NCBI GenBank assembly: GCA_031265715.1
Contig: JAISCG010000105.1
Location: 1 to 12,406 of the forward strand
Direction of reading: 5' to 3'
Origin: Holosporaceae bacterium
Lineage (GTDB): Bacteria > Pseudomonadota > Alphaproteobacteria > UBA3830
DNA: 12,406 bases
The position numbers were made by a program, and so were the translations under genes. Positions 4,898 to 12,289 of the stretch are shown piece by piece (the stretch's first letter is position 1; each line of letters begins with the position of its first letter). Below the pieces are notes generated by a model that saw only the letters and a list, made by a program, of their open reading frames with translations, searched no databases and was not told where the DNA came from.

Positions 4898-6728
4898 GTT
4901 TATCTTTGGCGATCCTTTAAAAACTGAGAATTTAGCATCGGAGAGACTGACGAAAATCAAGGCGCTCGCCATTTTTTCGTCGGATATTCTGTCGTCGGTT
5001 GCCTACGCCACCGAAGAAATTTTGTTGGCGCTCGGGATATTATTTTCCTGCGCATTTTCATTGCCGATCGCCGGAACAATTATCGGATTATTATTCGTAA
5101 TCGTCGCTTCCTACTGGCAAACGATCGAGGCCTATCCGAACAGCGGCGGCGCATTCATCGTCGCAAAAGAAAATCTCGGAGAATTTTTCGGATTGCTGGC
5201 CGGATCCGCGCTTTTGATAGATTATACATTGACGGTTGCGGTGAGTTTATCTGCCGGGGCGAATGCGATTGTATCGGCGTTTCCGTCTCTGGGAGACCAC
5301 GTCGTCACGATATGTCTCTGCGTGCTTGTGCTGGTGGTCGTCTCAAATTTGCGCGGATCCAGAGAATCGGCCGATATTCTCTCGGTTCCGACCTATTTTT
5401 TCATAGGTTTGGTGTTGATTATGATAACCTGCGGCGTTTTTTCGTCGGATTCTGTCCCGAAACTGCCGCAAAAACCGCCGTCGAACGAATCGTTTCTTTT
5501 AATTTTGGTCGTGATTTTGCGGTCGTTCGCCTCCGGATGTTCCGTGCTGACGGGAATTGATACCATCGCCAGCGGTGTAACGGCCTTCAAAAAACCTCAG
5601 TATAAAAATGCGCAAATTACGCTTTTATTTATGGCCGTAATTTTGGCGTCCATGTTTTTGGGGATCACGTTTTTGGCGCACAAATACGCGATCGTGCCGT
5701 CGGAAAGTGAAACCGTCATTTCACAGATCGCAAAAAATGTGTTCGGAAGCGGCGTTCTGTACTACGGAATGCAATTTGCGACAGCCTGCATTTTATTTTT
5801 GGCGGCGAACACGTCGTTTTCCGGTTTTCCGCGACTGGCCGGCATTCTGGCGAAGGAAAAATACATTCCGACGCGATTTGCAAAGCTCGGAGATCGTCTG
5901 GCATTCAGCAACGGAATCGTATTTTTGGCGTTGATGGCGACATTTCTCATAGTTATATTTAAAGGAGACTCTCATTCGCTGATTCCTCTGTATTCCATCG
6001 GAGTTTTCACGTCGTTCGTTCTTTCCCAGGCGGGAATGGTGAAGCATTGGCTGAGAAATCGCGGGAAAAATTGGTATCTGAAAACCGCTCTCAATGCTTT
6101 CGGATCTTTGGTAAGTTTCATCACTCTGCTCATTATTATTGACAGCAAATTTATGAACGGAGCGTGGATCATCCTTATTTTAATTCCGATTTTATTTTGC
6201 GCATTCAAAAAAGTTAATCGTCGCTACGCGGCCACCGACACGGAGCTGGATCTCAAAAACGGAAATGTCGGATATTTGCTCGGACCGGTGAAAAACGCTC
6301 AGTCGAAGGTAATCGTTCCGGTTTCACGCATTCACAAGGGAACGTTGGCTGCGCTGAAATTTGCGGCGTCTCTATCCGATGACGTTTTGGCGGTGGCCGT
6401 AAATATCGATCAAAAAGAAATCGATCGGCTGAAACTCACCTGGAGATCGATGGATTTTTCCATGCCCTTGGTGGTGCTCGCTTCGCCATATCGCTCCGTG
6501 GTAAATCCGTTTTTGGATTTTCTCTACGAGCAGGACGAGCGCGATCCGGAAAAAGGAAAAACAATCGTGGTCATGCCGAGTTTTGTGCCGGGAAAATTTT
6601 GGCAGAATATTCTGCACAACCAAACTGCGACGATATTTAAAACAGCTCTGTTGTACAGAAAACAGAAGAGCGAGCAAACCCGCATAATCGTAGAAATTCC
6701 GTATCAGATGAGGATAACCGATGCTTGA
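4884..6728 (+). CDS. kimA: KimA/YdaO-type APC permease, probable K+/H+ symporter
   Basis: This 614-residue protein matches the KimA (YdaO) branch of the APC superfamily, whose Bacillus member is a high-affinity potassium-proton symporter. FGDPLKT...LTKIKALAIFSSD at the start, AYPNSGGAFIVAKENLGE, the segment LIDYTLTVAVSLSAGANAI, and SLIPLYSIGVFTSFVLSQ all follow that family. D34 and Y41 in SSDILSSVAY and Y114/T117/S121 in DYTLTVAVS fall where KimA has its proton and potassium ligands (from memory of the family). Twelve or so helices fill residues 25-445. The cytoplasmic C-terminal domain (about 470-605) includes YRSVVNPFLDFL and WQNILHNQTA. The start overlaps the previous gene by 14 bases, and its end overlaps parA by 8. 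In Firmicutes KimA is controlled by c-di-AMP; no such control is evident here. An amino-acid substrate cannot be excluded. Confidence 0.8.
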   Translation: MSPIRFIFGDPLKTENLASERLTKIKALAIFSSDILSSVAYATEEILLALGILFSCAFSLPIAGTIIGLLFVIVASYWQTIEAYPNSGGAFIVAKENLGEFFGLLAGSALLIDYTLTVAVSLSAGANAIVSAFPSLGDHVVTICLCVLVLVVVSNLRGSRESADILSVPTYFFIGLVLIMITCGVFSSDSVPKLPQKPPSNESFLLILVVILRSFASGCSVLTGIDTIASGVTAFKKPQYKNAQITLLFMAVILASMFLGITFLAHKYAIVPSESETVISQIAKNVFGSGVLYYGMQFATACILFLAANTSFSGFPRLAGILAKEKYIPTRFAKLGDRLAFSNGIVFLALMATFLIVIFKGDSHSLIPLYSIGVFTSFVLSQAGMVKHWLRNRGKNWYLKTALNAFGSLVSFITLLIIIDSKFMNGAWIILILIPILFCAFKKVNRRYAATDTELDLKNGNVGYLLGPVKNAQSKVIVPVSRIHKGTLAALKFAASLSDDVLAVAVNIDQKEIDRLKLTWRSMDFSMPLVVLASPYRSVVNPFLDFLYEQDERDPEKGKTIVVMPSFVPGKFWQNILHNQTATIFKTALLYRKQKSEQTRIIVEIPYQMRITDA

Positions 6729-7512
6729 CGAATCGCCTGCAAAAGATAGAACGACTCAAATTGTCGCGGTTATTAATCAGAAAGGGGGAGTCGGAAAAAC
6801 GACCACCGTCGTGAATTTGGCCACGGCCGTTGCGGCTGTCGGCAAAGAGGTGCTGGTTATAGATCTCGATCCCCAGGGAAATGCCACCACCGGATTTGGA
6901 ATTCCGAAAGGGCGGGGATTGCAGAGCAGCTACGGCGTTTTGCTCGGACTGACGGATCCCCAGGAAGTCATTCGGAAAACGTACATCAAAGGACTTCACA
7001 TTATTTCTTCCACGATTGACTTGTCCGCGGCGGAAGTGGAGCTCTTTTCCCAAAAAGATCGCGACAGCAAACTCAAACAATCAATTTCCGGTCTCGATTA
7101 CGATTACATTTTTATAGATTGTCCTCCGGGATTCGGTTTGATTAATATAAATGCGCTGAACGCGTCGAACAAAATCGTTATTCCGCTGCAGTGCGAATTT
7201 TATGCGCTGGAGGGATTGGCGCAGCTGTTCGGCACGATTCAAAGTGTCCGGAATACCATTAACAAAAAACTGATTGTTTCCGGAATTTTACTCACGATGT
7301 ATGATCGCAGAAACAGTTTGAGTTCCGTTGTCGCCGCGGATGTGCGAACGCATTTTAAAAATCTGGTTTTTAACACGGTCATTCCGAGAAATGTCAGGAT
7401 CAGCGAATCTTCTTCCCACGGAAAACCGGTAATTTTGTATGATATAAAATCATCGGGAGCAATTTCTTACATAGAACTTGCGAGGGAATTTTTAAGCAGG
7501 GAGGCCCAATGA
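6721..7512 (+). CDS. parA: Chromosome partitioning ATPase ParA (Soj)
   Basis: ParA binds non-specific DNA as an ATP dimer and is released by ParB-stimulated hydrolysis, which moves the origin region during segregation. The 263 residues have the size of chromosomal ParA, with no N-terminal HTH such as plasmid P1-type ParA carries. The deviant Walker A KGGVGKTT is at 21-28 with the signature lysine K21; Walker A' IDLDPQGN at 47-54 (D48, D50); Walker B YIFIDCPPG with D133. The C-terminal part has VIPRNVRISESSSHGKPV, typical of the family. AGGA six bases before the ATG supports the start; the first 8 bases overlap the permease gene. The stop overlaps parB (ATGA, 7509-7512). The usual upstream neighbour rsmG/gidB is replaced here by the permease. 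Confidence 0.97.
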   Translation: MLDESPAKDRTTQIVAVINQKGGVGKTTTVVNLATAVAAVGKEVLVIDLDPQGNATTGFGIPKGRGLQSSYGVLLGLTDPQEVIRKTYIKGLHIISSTIDLSAAEVELFSQKDRDSKLKQSISGLDYDYIFIDCPPGFGLININALNASNKIVIPLQCEFYALEGLAQLFGTIQSVRNTINKKLIVSGILLTMYDRRNSLSSVVAADVRTHFKNLVFNTVIPRNVRISESSSHGKPVILYDIKSSGAISYIELAREFLSREAQ

Positions 7513-8336
7513 CAGAAAAAAGTTTAGGGAGGGGGTTGTCGGCGTTTCTTGATTTTTCCGAGCAAAATTCGGAAAATCCGGGGAGGGAAATTTTAAAAAT
7601 CAACGTCGACAGCATAATTCCGAATCCGTTTCAGCCGCGAAAAACTTTTGATGAGGAGAGTTTGAATTCTCTGGCCGAGTCCATAAAAAGAAACGGCGTT
7701 TTGCAGCCGATTCTTGTCCTGAAATCGGATAACGAAAATTATCGGCTGATAGCCGGGGAACGAAGGCTTCGGGCTTCCAAAATTGCCGGAATTATGGAAA
7801 TTCCCGCAATCGTTACGGAAATGAGCAGTGAAGATCAGCTGGAAATTGCGATTATCGAAAATATTCAGAGGGAAAATCTGAATCCTCTGGACGAAGCCCG
7901 GGCCTACAAACAACTGATGGATGAGTTTCATCATACCCAGGAAGAATTATCCGGAATTTTGGGAAAAAGTCGCAGTCACATCGCGAATATGTTGCGACTG
8001 CTGACGCTGCCCGACGAAATTAAAGATCTGGTCAGATCCGGGAAGCTCAGCTGCGGTCATGCTCGAGCTCTCGTCGGCGCGGAGGACGCAATTTCGGTCG
8101 CCGATTTGGCGGTGAGCGAGTCGATGAACGTTCGGGAAATCGAAAAATTGATAAAACAGCGGAAACAACCGAGGGCGAATAAAGAGGATTCGGAAATTAC
8201 TCATTTAGCAGAGCAAATTTCGTCTTTGGTCGGCCTGAAATCCGGCATAAAATTGAAAGGAAACGGCGGCGTCGTAGAAATAAATTTCGGCAATTTTGAA
8301 GAGTTGGATTTTTTGATTCGCAAATTGAACGGCTAG
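7509..8336 (+). CDS. parB: Chromosome partitioning protein ParB, CTP-dependent clamp
   Basis: ParB loads at parS, binds CTP, closes as a sliding clamp and stimulates ParA. The 275-residue protein opens with LGRGLSAFL (6-14), the peptide that activates ParA. Next come the N-terminal ParB/Srx domain with IIPNPFQPRKTF (about 36-47) and GVLQPILV, the CTP-binding GERR at 83-86, and ENIQRENLNP at 117-126. The HTH for parS follows (TQEELSGILGKSRSHIANMLRLL, then a KLSCGHARAL block), and the C-terminus has a short dimerisation domain (about 235-275). All are in normal order. A strong AGGGAGG sits four bases upstream of the ATG, which overlaps the parA stop. No complete parS palindrome was seen in this window, so the site must be elsewhere. 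Confidence 0.97.
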   Translation: MTEKSLGRGLSAFLDFSEQNSENPGREILKINVDSIIPNPFQPRKTFDEESLNSLAESIKRNGVLQPILVLKSDNENYRLIAGERRLRASKIAGIMEIPAIVTEMSSEDQLEIAIIENIQRENLNPLDEARAYKQLMDEFHHTQEELSGILGKSRSHIANMLRLLTLPDEIKDLVRSGKLSCGHARALVGAEDAISVADLAVSESMNVREIEKLIKQRKQPRANKEDSEITHLAEQISSLVGLKSGIKLKGNGGVVEINFGNFEELDFLIRKLNG

Positions 8337-8338
8337 TT

Positions 8339-9898
8339 ATGAGTATAGTAAAAAATACTTTTGTTGTGGGAGTTTTCACTCTTTTCAGCAGGCTCATCGG
8401 ATTTATTCGAGAATGCATAATGGCGTTTTGTCTGGGCGCCGGAATGTATTCGGATGCTTTGCTGGTGGCTCTTCGAATAGCAAATTTATTCCGGAGGATT
8501 TTCGCGGAGGGAGCATTTAACGCATCTTTTCTGCCGCGTTTTTCAAAAATACTCAATAAAGAAGGGAAAGATGCGGCGAACGTTGTTCTGTCGGACGTTT
8601 TCAGTATGTTGATGCTGATTTTGATTCCGTTTTCCGTCATTATTATCATATTTTTTCCGTCGGTTTTGAGATTGCTGCTTTCCGGTTTTGATGAACTCGG
8701 CGAAAAATTTGCCCTGACGGTGCTTCTCGGAAGAATTTGTTTTCCGTATTTGATTTTCATCTCGATGGCGTCGCTTTTTTGCGGCGTGATGAACAGCATC
8801 AACAAATTTGCGCTTTCGTCGGCGGTGTATTCCATGCTGAGTATTTTTACGATTTCCGGATTACTTATCGGATATTTTTTTGATTTGTCCCGCTGCGTAA
8901 CCTCAAATATCACAGCGTGGTGCGTATTGCTTTCCGGAGCGGCGCAATCCTGTCTTTTATTTGTGTCCGTCGTTGATCACGGATTTAAAATACGATTTAA
9001 TTTTCACTGCGTCAGCGATTCCGTAAAAAAAATCATGAAAAATATGGTTAACGGAATCATAGGCGCCGGAGTGTGGCAGCTGAATTTGTTCGTCGACATG
9101 ACCATTTCGTCGTATTTGCCGACCGGAACCATTACCTGCATTAATCTTGCGGATCGTCTGAATCAATTTCCGCTGGGAACGCTCGGGATAGCGCTGAGCA
9201 CGGCGCTTCTGCCTTCGCTTTCGAAACACCTGGGGCGCCGGGATTACGATAAAGTTGTGCAGGAGATGGAGCACGGACTGGCATTTTCTTTTTTTCTCAC
9301 CCTTTTTGCGACGTCCGTGTTAATTTCGTTGAGCGAACAATCGGTGTCCGTGGCTTTTCAGCGGGGAATGTTTGAAGCCTCCCACGTGCGCATAACCGCC
9401 GACGCCGTTCTGGGATTTGCGGTCGGATTGCCGGCGTATGTTCTGACGAAGGTGTTTTCCTCTCTGTATTTTGCGGCGGGAGATACAAAATCTCCGGTGA
9501 TTTTCGGAATAGTTTCGGTTGTGTTGAATATAATATTTTTGATATTGCTTGTTCCCTTTTTTAAATATTTCGGATTGGCTTTGTGCACGTCGTTGTCGGC
9601 CGTTTCCAATGCCGGAATGCTGATATATTTTTCGGGTAAAAAAGTTCCGCTGAAATTTTCAAAAAATTTTTGGATGAAAATTATATCGCAGTCGGCGGCG
9701 ACATTGGCGACGTGTTTTACTTTATCTCAACTTTCCGACATTTTTTGGGATCCGAATTTTGCAGCAAAATCAATCGCTTGGTTAGTGTATTTTTTATTTG
9801 TGATTTGTGCGGTGATCGTATTTTTCCTGACTGCCGTCGCGTGCATGTATATAAGCGGACAGGATCGGTGGAAACTTTGGAAGAAAAGCGCCTGGTAG
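8339..9898 (+). CDS. murJ: Lipid II flippase MurJ (MviN)
   Basis: MurJ moves the peptidoglycan precursor lipid II from the inner to the outer face of the cytoplasmic membrane. The 519-residue protein has the MOP-superfamily pattern of about 14 hydrophobic helices throughout. Residues essential in E. coli MurJ are present: R18 and R24 in FSRLIGFIRE, D39 in YSDALLVA, R52/R53 in NLFRRIFAEGAFNASFLP, and R273 in LADRLNQFPLGTLG, the equivalent of R270. The start is 2 bases after the parB stop, without a good ribosome binding site, so it is probably translated by coupling. It ends the overlapping gene chain. Its presence implies a peptidoglycan-making cell. Confidence 0.95.
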   Translation: MSIVKNTFVVGVFTLFSRLIGFIRECIMAFCLGAGMYSDALLVALRIANLFRRIFAEGAFNASFLPRFSKILNKEGKDAANVVLSDVFSMLMLILIPFSVIIIIFFPSVLRLLLSGFDELGEKFALTVLLGRICFPYLIFISMASLFCGVMNSINKFALSSAVYSMLSIFTISGLLIGYFFDLSRCVTSNITAWCVLLSGAAQSCLLFVSVVDHGFKIRFNFHCVSDSVKKIMKNMVNGIIGAGVWQLNLFVDMTISSYLPTGTITCINLADRLNQFPLGTLGIALSTALLPSLSKHLGRRDYDKVVQEMEHGLAFSFFLTLFATSVLISLSEQSVSVAFQRGMFEASHVRITADAVLGFAVGLPAYVLTKVFSSLYFAAGDTKSPVIFGIVSVVLNIIFLILLVPFFKYFGLALCTSLSAVSNAGMLIYFSGKKVPLKFSKNFWMKIISQSAATLATCFTLSQLSDIFWDPNFAAKSIAWLVYFLFVICAVIVFFLTAVACMYISGQDRWKLWKKSAW

Positions 9899-9922
9899 TC
9901 CCGGTTTTCAAACTTTTATAAG

Positions 9923-9950
9923 TTGCTATTAATGAAGAGATGTGTAGAAT
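9923..9950 (+). promoter_or_regulatory. Candidate promoter of the HTH-STAND gene
   Basis: TTGCTA (9923-9928) and TAGAAT (9945-9950) are 16 bases apart; the boxes match four and five of six consensus positions. This would give a leader of roughly 75 bases before the ATG at 10034. No terminator is seen between murJ and this promoter, only a weak AACTT/AAGTT hairpin at 9911-9924, so read-through from murJ is possible. Confidence 0.4.
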
Positions 9951-10018
9951 CTGCTTGATCAAAAGTACAACCTTAAGGTAAGTATTGGCGTTGTTTACTT
10001 TTGTAAAATTTAAATACC

Positions 10019-10037
10019 GGAAGCAGTAATGAGATGA
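10019..10037 (+). promoter_or_regulatory. Ribosome binding site with a two-codon minigene overlapping the start
   Basis: GGAAG at 10019-10023 lies 10 bases before ATG 10034, but only 5 before another ATG at 10029. The latter starts the frame ATG-AGA-TGA, whose stop (10035-10037) overlaps the real start codon. The frame from 10034 is chosen because it alone is open and gives a complete LuxR-type HTH at the right distance. Confidence 0.5.
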
Positions 10038-12280
10038 GAAAAAACGTCAACGGAATAATTTTTACCACAAGAGAAATTGACGTTATCGCTTGTATTGCAA
10101 ACGGGAGATCCTCCAAAGCAGTCGCTTCTCTGCTCAAAATATCTCCCCACACCGTCAGTGTTCATATAAAAAACATAGGTAAAAAGATAGGTTGTTCATC
10201 CCAAAATGATATCATTAATTTCATAGAAAAATCGGATCAATATTCCGCCATTCATGAATATTATGTGCAGTTGATTCATGGAAATTTGATAAAACCGATC
10301 AATAAATCGGCAAATTATAAAACCGACGATTCGCCTGTGAGAATTTTGATCGGTTTGGCGGCGGCCGTAATTTTTATCGGAGTAATAATTATATTTTTAC
10401 TGCAAATAACAAATAAGTATCACATCAGACCGAACGTGCCGTTTATCACGGACAGTGTATTTGTAGATCGCGAAGATATTTTGAAAAAAATAGAAAATTC
10501 TTTCAATGAAAGTGACGACATAAAGATTGCGGTTTTGGTCGGTCAGGGCGGATCCGGGAAAACAACAATTGCGAGGCGGTATTTATTTTCCCAAAAAGAT
10601 GACGTTATCTGGGAAATAAACGCGGAAAATGAGGCGGGCATCAGGTTTTCGCTCGATAATCTCGCAAATCTCCTGGCCCAAACAAAAGAACAAAAAGAAG
10701 AATTGGATTTTATAAAATCCATTGTCGGAGATGATACCCGATACACTAAGCTCGTGTTTTTTATCGCAAAAATTTTAAAAAGTGCAAACGGGTGGGTTAT
10801 GCTTTTTGAAAACGTCAACGATTTCGGCATAATCAAAAATTATTTTCCGAATGATTATCGAATATGGGGACGCGGAAAAATTATCGTTACGAGTCGCAAC
10901 GCGAATATCAAAAACATTGCGTTTCTCAATGAAAAAAATATCGTGGATATCGGAACTCTGGATCAAGAAAAGAAAGAAAAACTTTTTATGAACATAGTCG
11001 GGAACAGTAAAACAGTCCAAACGGATGAAGCAAAAAAAGCTCTTCGAAATTTTCTGAACAACATTCTTTCCTTTCCGCTGGATGTTTCGGCCGCGGCTTA
11101 TTATATAAAGAGTTCCGGAGTGTCCTACGACGAATATTTGAAAAAAATCAAAATTCGAGATGAAATATTCGATAATTCCCAGAGCAAACTGCTGAGGGAA
11201 AATTTGAATTATAAAAAAACCCGGTACAGTATAATTACCTCCGTTTTGGATGATATTATCGGGCATCGTCCGGAATATAAAAAAATATGGCTGATGATAT
11301 GTCTTCTGGATTCCGACGATATCCCGAAGGATTTTCTGAAAACTCCGGAATGCGACACAATAACGGACGCGTTCATTCATAATCTTCTGGAACACTCTCT
11401 GATAATTGATAACGGAGACACTTTCGGCATACACAGAATAACCCAGGAAATCGGCCTTCAATATATTGAAGAAAAATTGAGTGATTTCGAAAAAATAAAA
11501 TACTCGGATGAAATTGTTAATCGGATGAGCTGCTGTGAAAAAATCGCCTGTCGATTCTACGAAGGACAGGACAGTTCCACGATTTTTGGCGATCGTGTTA
11601 AAACCGCTCGGCACCTGCAATCGATAATGCGAAAAATACAAAAATTAAATTTCGCGGAAAATAAAAAAAGGGAATACGACCTAAAACTCGGTCTGGCTCT
11701 TTTTCATTGTTTCGAAAATTTAAAAACAACGGAATTTATTCAAGAATTTGCAGAAAAAATTATACGTCAAAACGAATCCGAAAATGTTTTGAAAGATACG
11801 GATCTTGCGGTGTTGCTGGAAATATGCGCGAGCAAATGTATTTGTTCGGAAAAAATTGATGACGCAAAAAAATATCTTTCCCGGAGTATGACTCTGTGCA
11901 AAAAGCTGAAATTTAACAACTGCATTCGTGTTTTTTGTCTTTCGGATTGCGCCGCACTGGCTGTTCTTGAAAAAAATTATGATGAAGCCGAAAAATATTT
12001 AAAAGAAGCGCGGCAACTTTTAAAAAATTTTCAAAAATCCTGGCAATTGCAAACTGCCGTCAGAATTTTTAAAAGATACTGCGATTGTTACAAAAACTGC
12101 TCCGAGCAATCGGAAGAAAAACTTCGCTGCATTGTAGAGTTCGGAGCGGAAATATTAAAAGTACTTGACGTCAATCGGATTTTTCATGCCGATTCCATCT
12201 TTCTCATAAAAAAAGAAACAGCCGAGCTTTGCAAAAAAATCGAAAACGCAAAACATTTACCACCCGTCGCATTAAATTAG
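10034..12280 (+). CDS. LuxR-type HTH / membrane segment / STAND NTPase / TPR protein
   Basis: A 748-residue multidomain protein, probably a signal-responsive regulator. Residues 11-62 form a LuxR/GerE HTH: TTREIDVIACIANGRSSKAV, then LLKISPHTVSVHIKNIGKKI with the recognition helix near 38-50. Residues 104-125 (ILIGLAAAVIFIGVIIIFLLQI) are hydrophobic enough for a membrane helix. A STAND/NB-ARC-like ATPase follows: FVDREDIL near 142, Walker A GQGGSGKTT at 170-178, Walker B VMLFENVND at 255-263 with Glu259 where Asp is usual, GKIIVTSRN at 281-289, a SFPLDVSAAAYYI GLPL-like block, and FGIHRITQE at 464-472, the MHRLVQE motif of NB-ARC/TPR proteins. From about 590 helical pairs (LEKNYDEAEKYLKEARQLL) look TPR-like. 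MalT has the same parts in reverse order. The target genes and stimulus are unknown. It stands alone after murJ and is more A-rich than the operon, which may indicate acquisition. Confidence 0.8.
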   Translation: MRKNVNGIIFTTREIDVIACIANGRSSKAVASLLKISPHTVSVHIKNIGKKIGCSSQNDIINFIEKSDQYSAIHEYYVQLIHGNLIKPINKSANYKTDDSPVRILIGLAAAVIFIGVIIIFLLQITNKYHIRPNVPFITDSVFVDREDILKKIENSFNESDDIKIAVLVGQGGSGKTTIARRYLFSQKDDVIWEINAENEAGIRFSLDNLANLLAQTKEQKEELDFIKSIVGDDTRYTKLVFFIAKILKSANGWVMLFENVNDFGIIKNYFPNDYRIWGRGKIIVTSRNANIKNIAFLNEKNIVDIGTLDQEKKEKLFMNIVGNSKTVQTDEAKKALRNFLNNILSFPLDVSAAAYYIKSSGVSYDEYLKKIKIRDEIFDNSQSKLLRENLNYKKTRYSIITSVLDDIIGHRPEYKKIWLMICLLDSDDIPKDFLKTPECDTITDAFIHNLLEHSLIIDNGDTFGIHRITQEIGLQYIEEKLSDFEKIKYSDEIVNRMSCCEKIACRFYEGQDSSTIFGDRVKTARHLQSIMRKIQKLNFAENKKREYDLKLGLALFHCFENLKTTEFIQEFAEKIIRQNESENVLKDTDLAVLLEICASKCICSEKIDDAKKYLSRSMTLCKKLKFNNCIRVFCLSDCAALAVLEKNYDEAEKYLKEARQLLKNFQKSWQLQTAVRIFKRYCDCYKNCSEQSEEKLRCIVEFGAEILKVLDVNRIFHADSIFLIKKETAELCKKIENAKHLPPVALN

Positions 12281-12289
12281 GTGTTTCAT
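12257..12289. repeat. 33-bp dispersed repeat, copy B, containing the STAND gene's stop
   Basis: This matches 3390-3422 at 26 of 33 positions without gaps. It includes the last seven codons (LPPVALN) and TAG of the STAND gene plus nine bases after it. The similarity continues past the stop, which argues for a DNA-level repeat rather than protein conservation alone. Confidence 0.55.

Noticed and set aside
6320..6336. GTTTCACG-like half of a parS site within the permease gene, near parAB
   Set aside because: Only the left half of the TGTTTCACGTGAAACA consensus is matched; the right half reads CATTCACA, so it is not a palindrome. No complete parS was found elsewhere in the window.
8197..8913. 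238-residue minus-strand ORF opposite parB/murJ
   Set aside because: It is a shadow of murJ, which has full family motifs on the plus strand; the minus-strand protein has no recognisable domain and no ribosome binding site.
10775..11641. 288-residue minus-strand ORF inside the STAND gene
   Set aside because: Antisense shadow: the plus strand carries ordered NTPase motifs through the same stretch, while the minus-strand product is Phe/Ile-rich without any motif.
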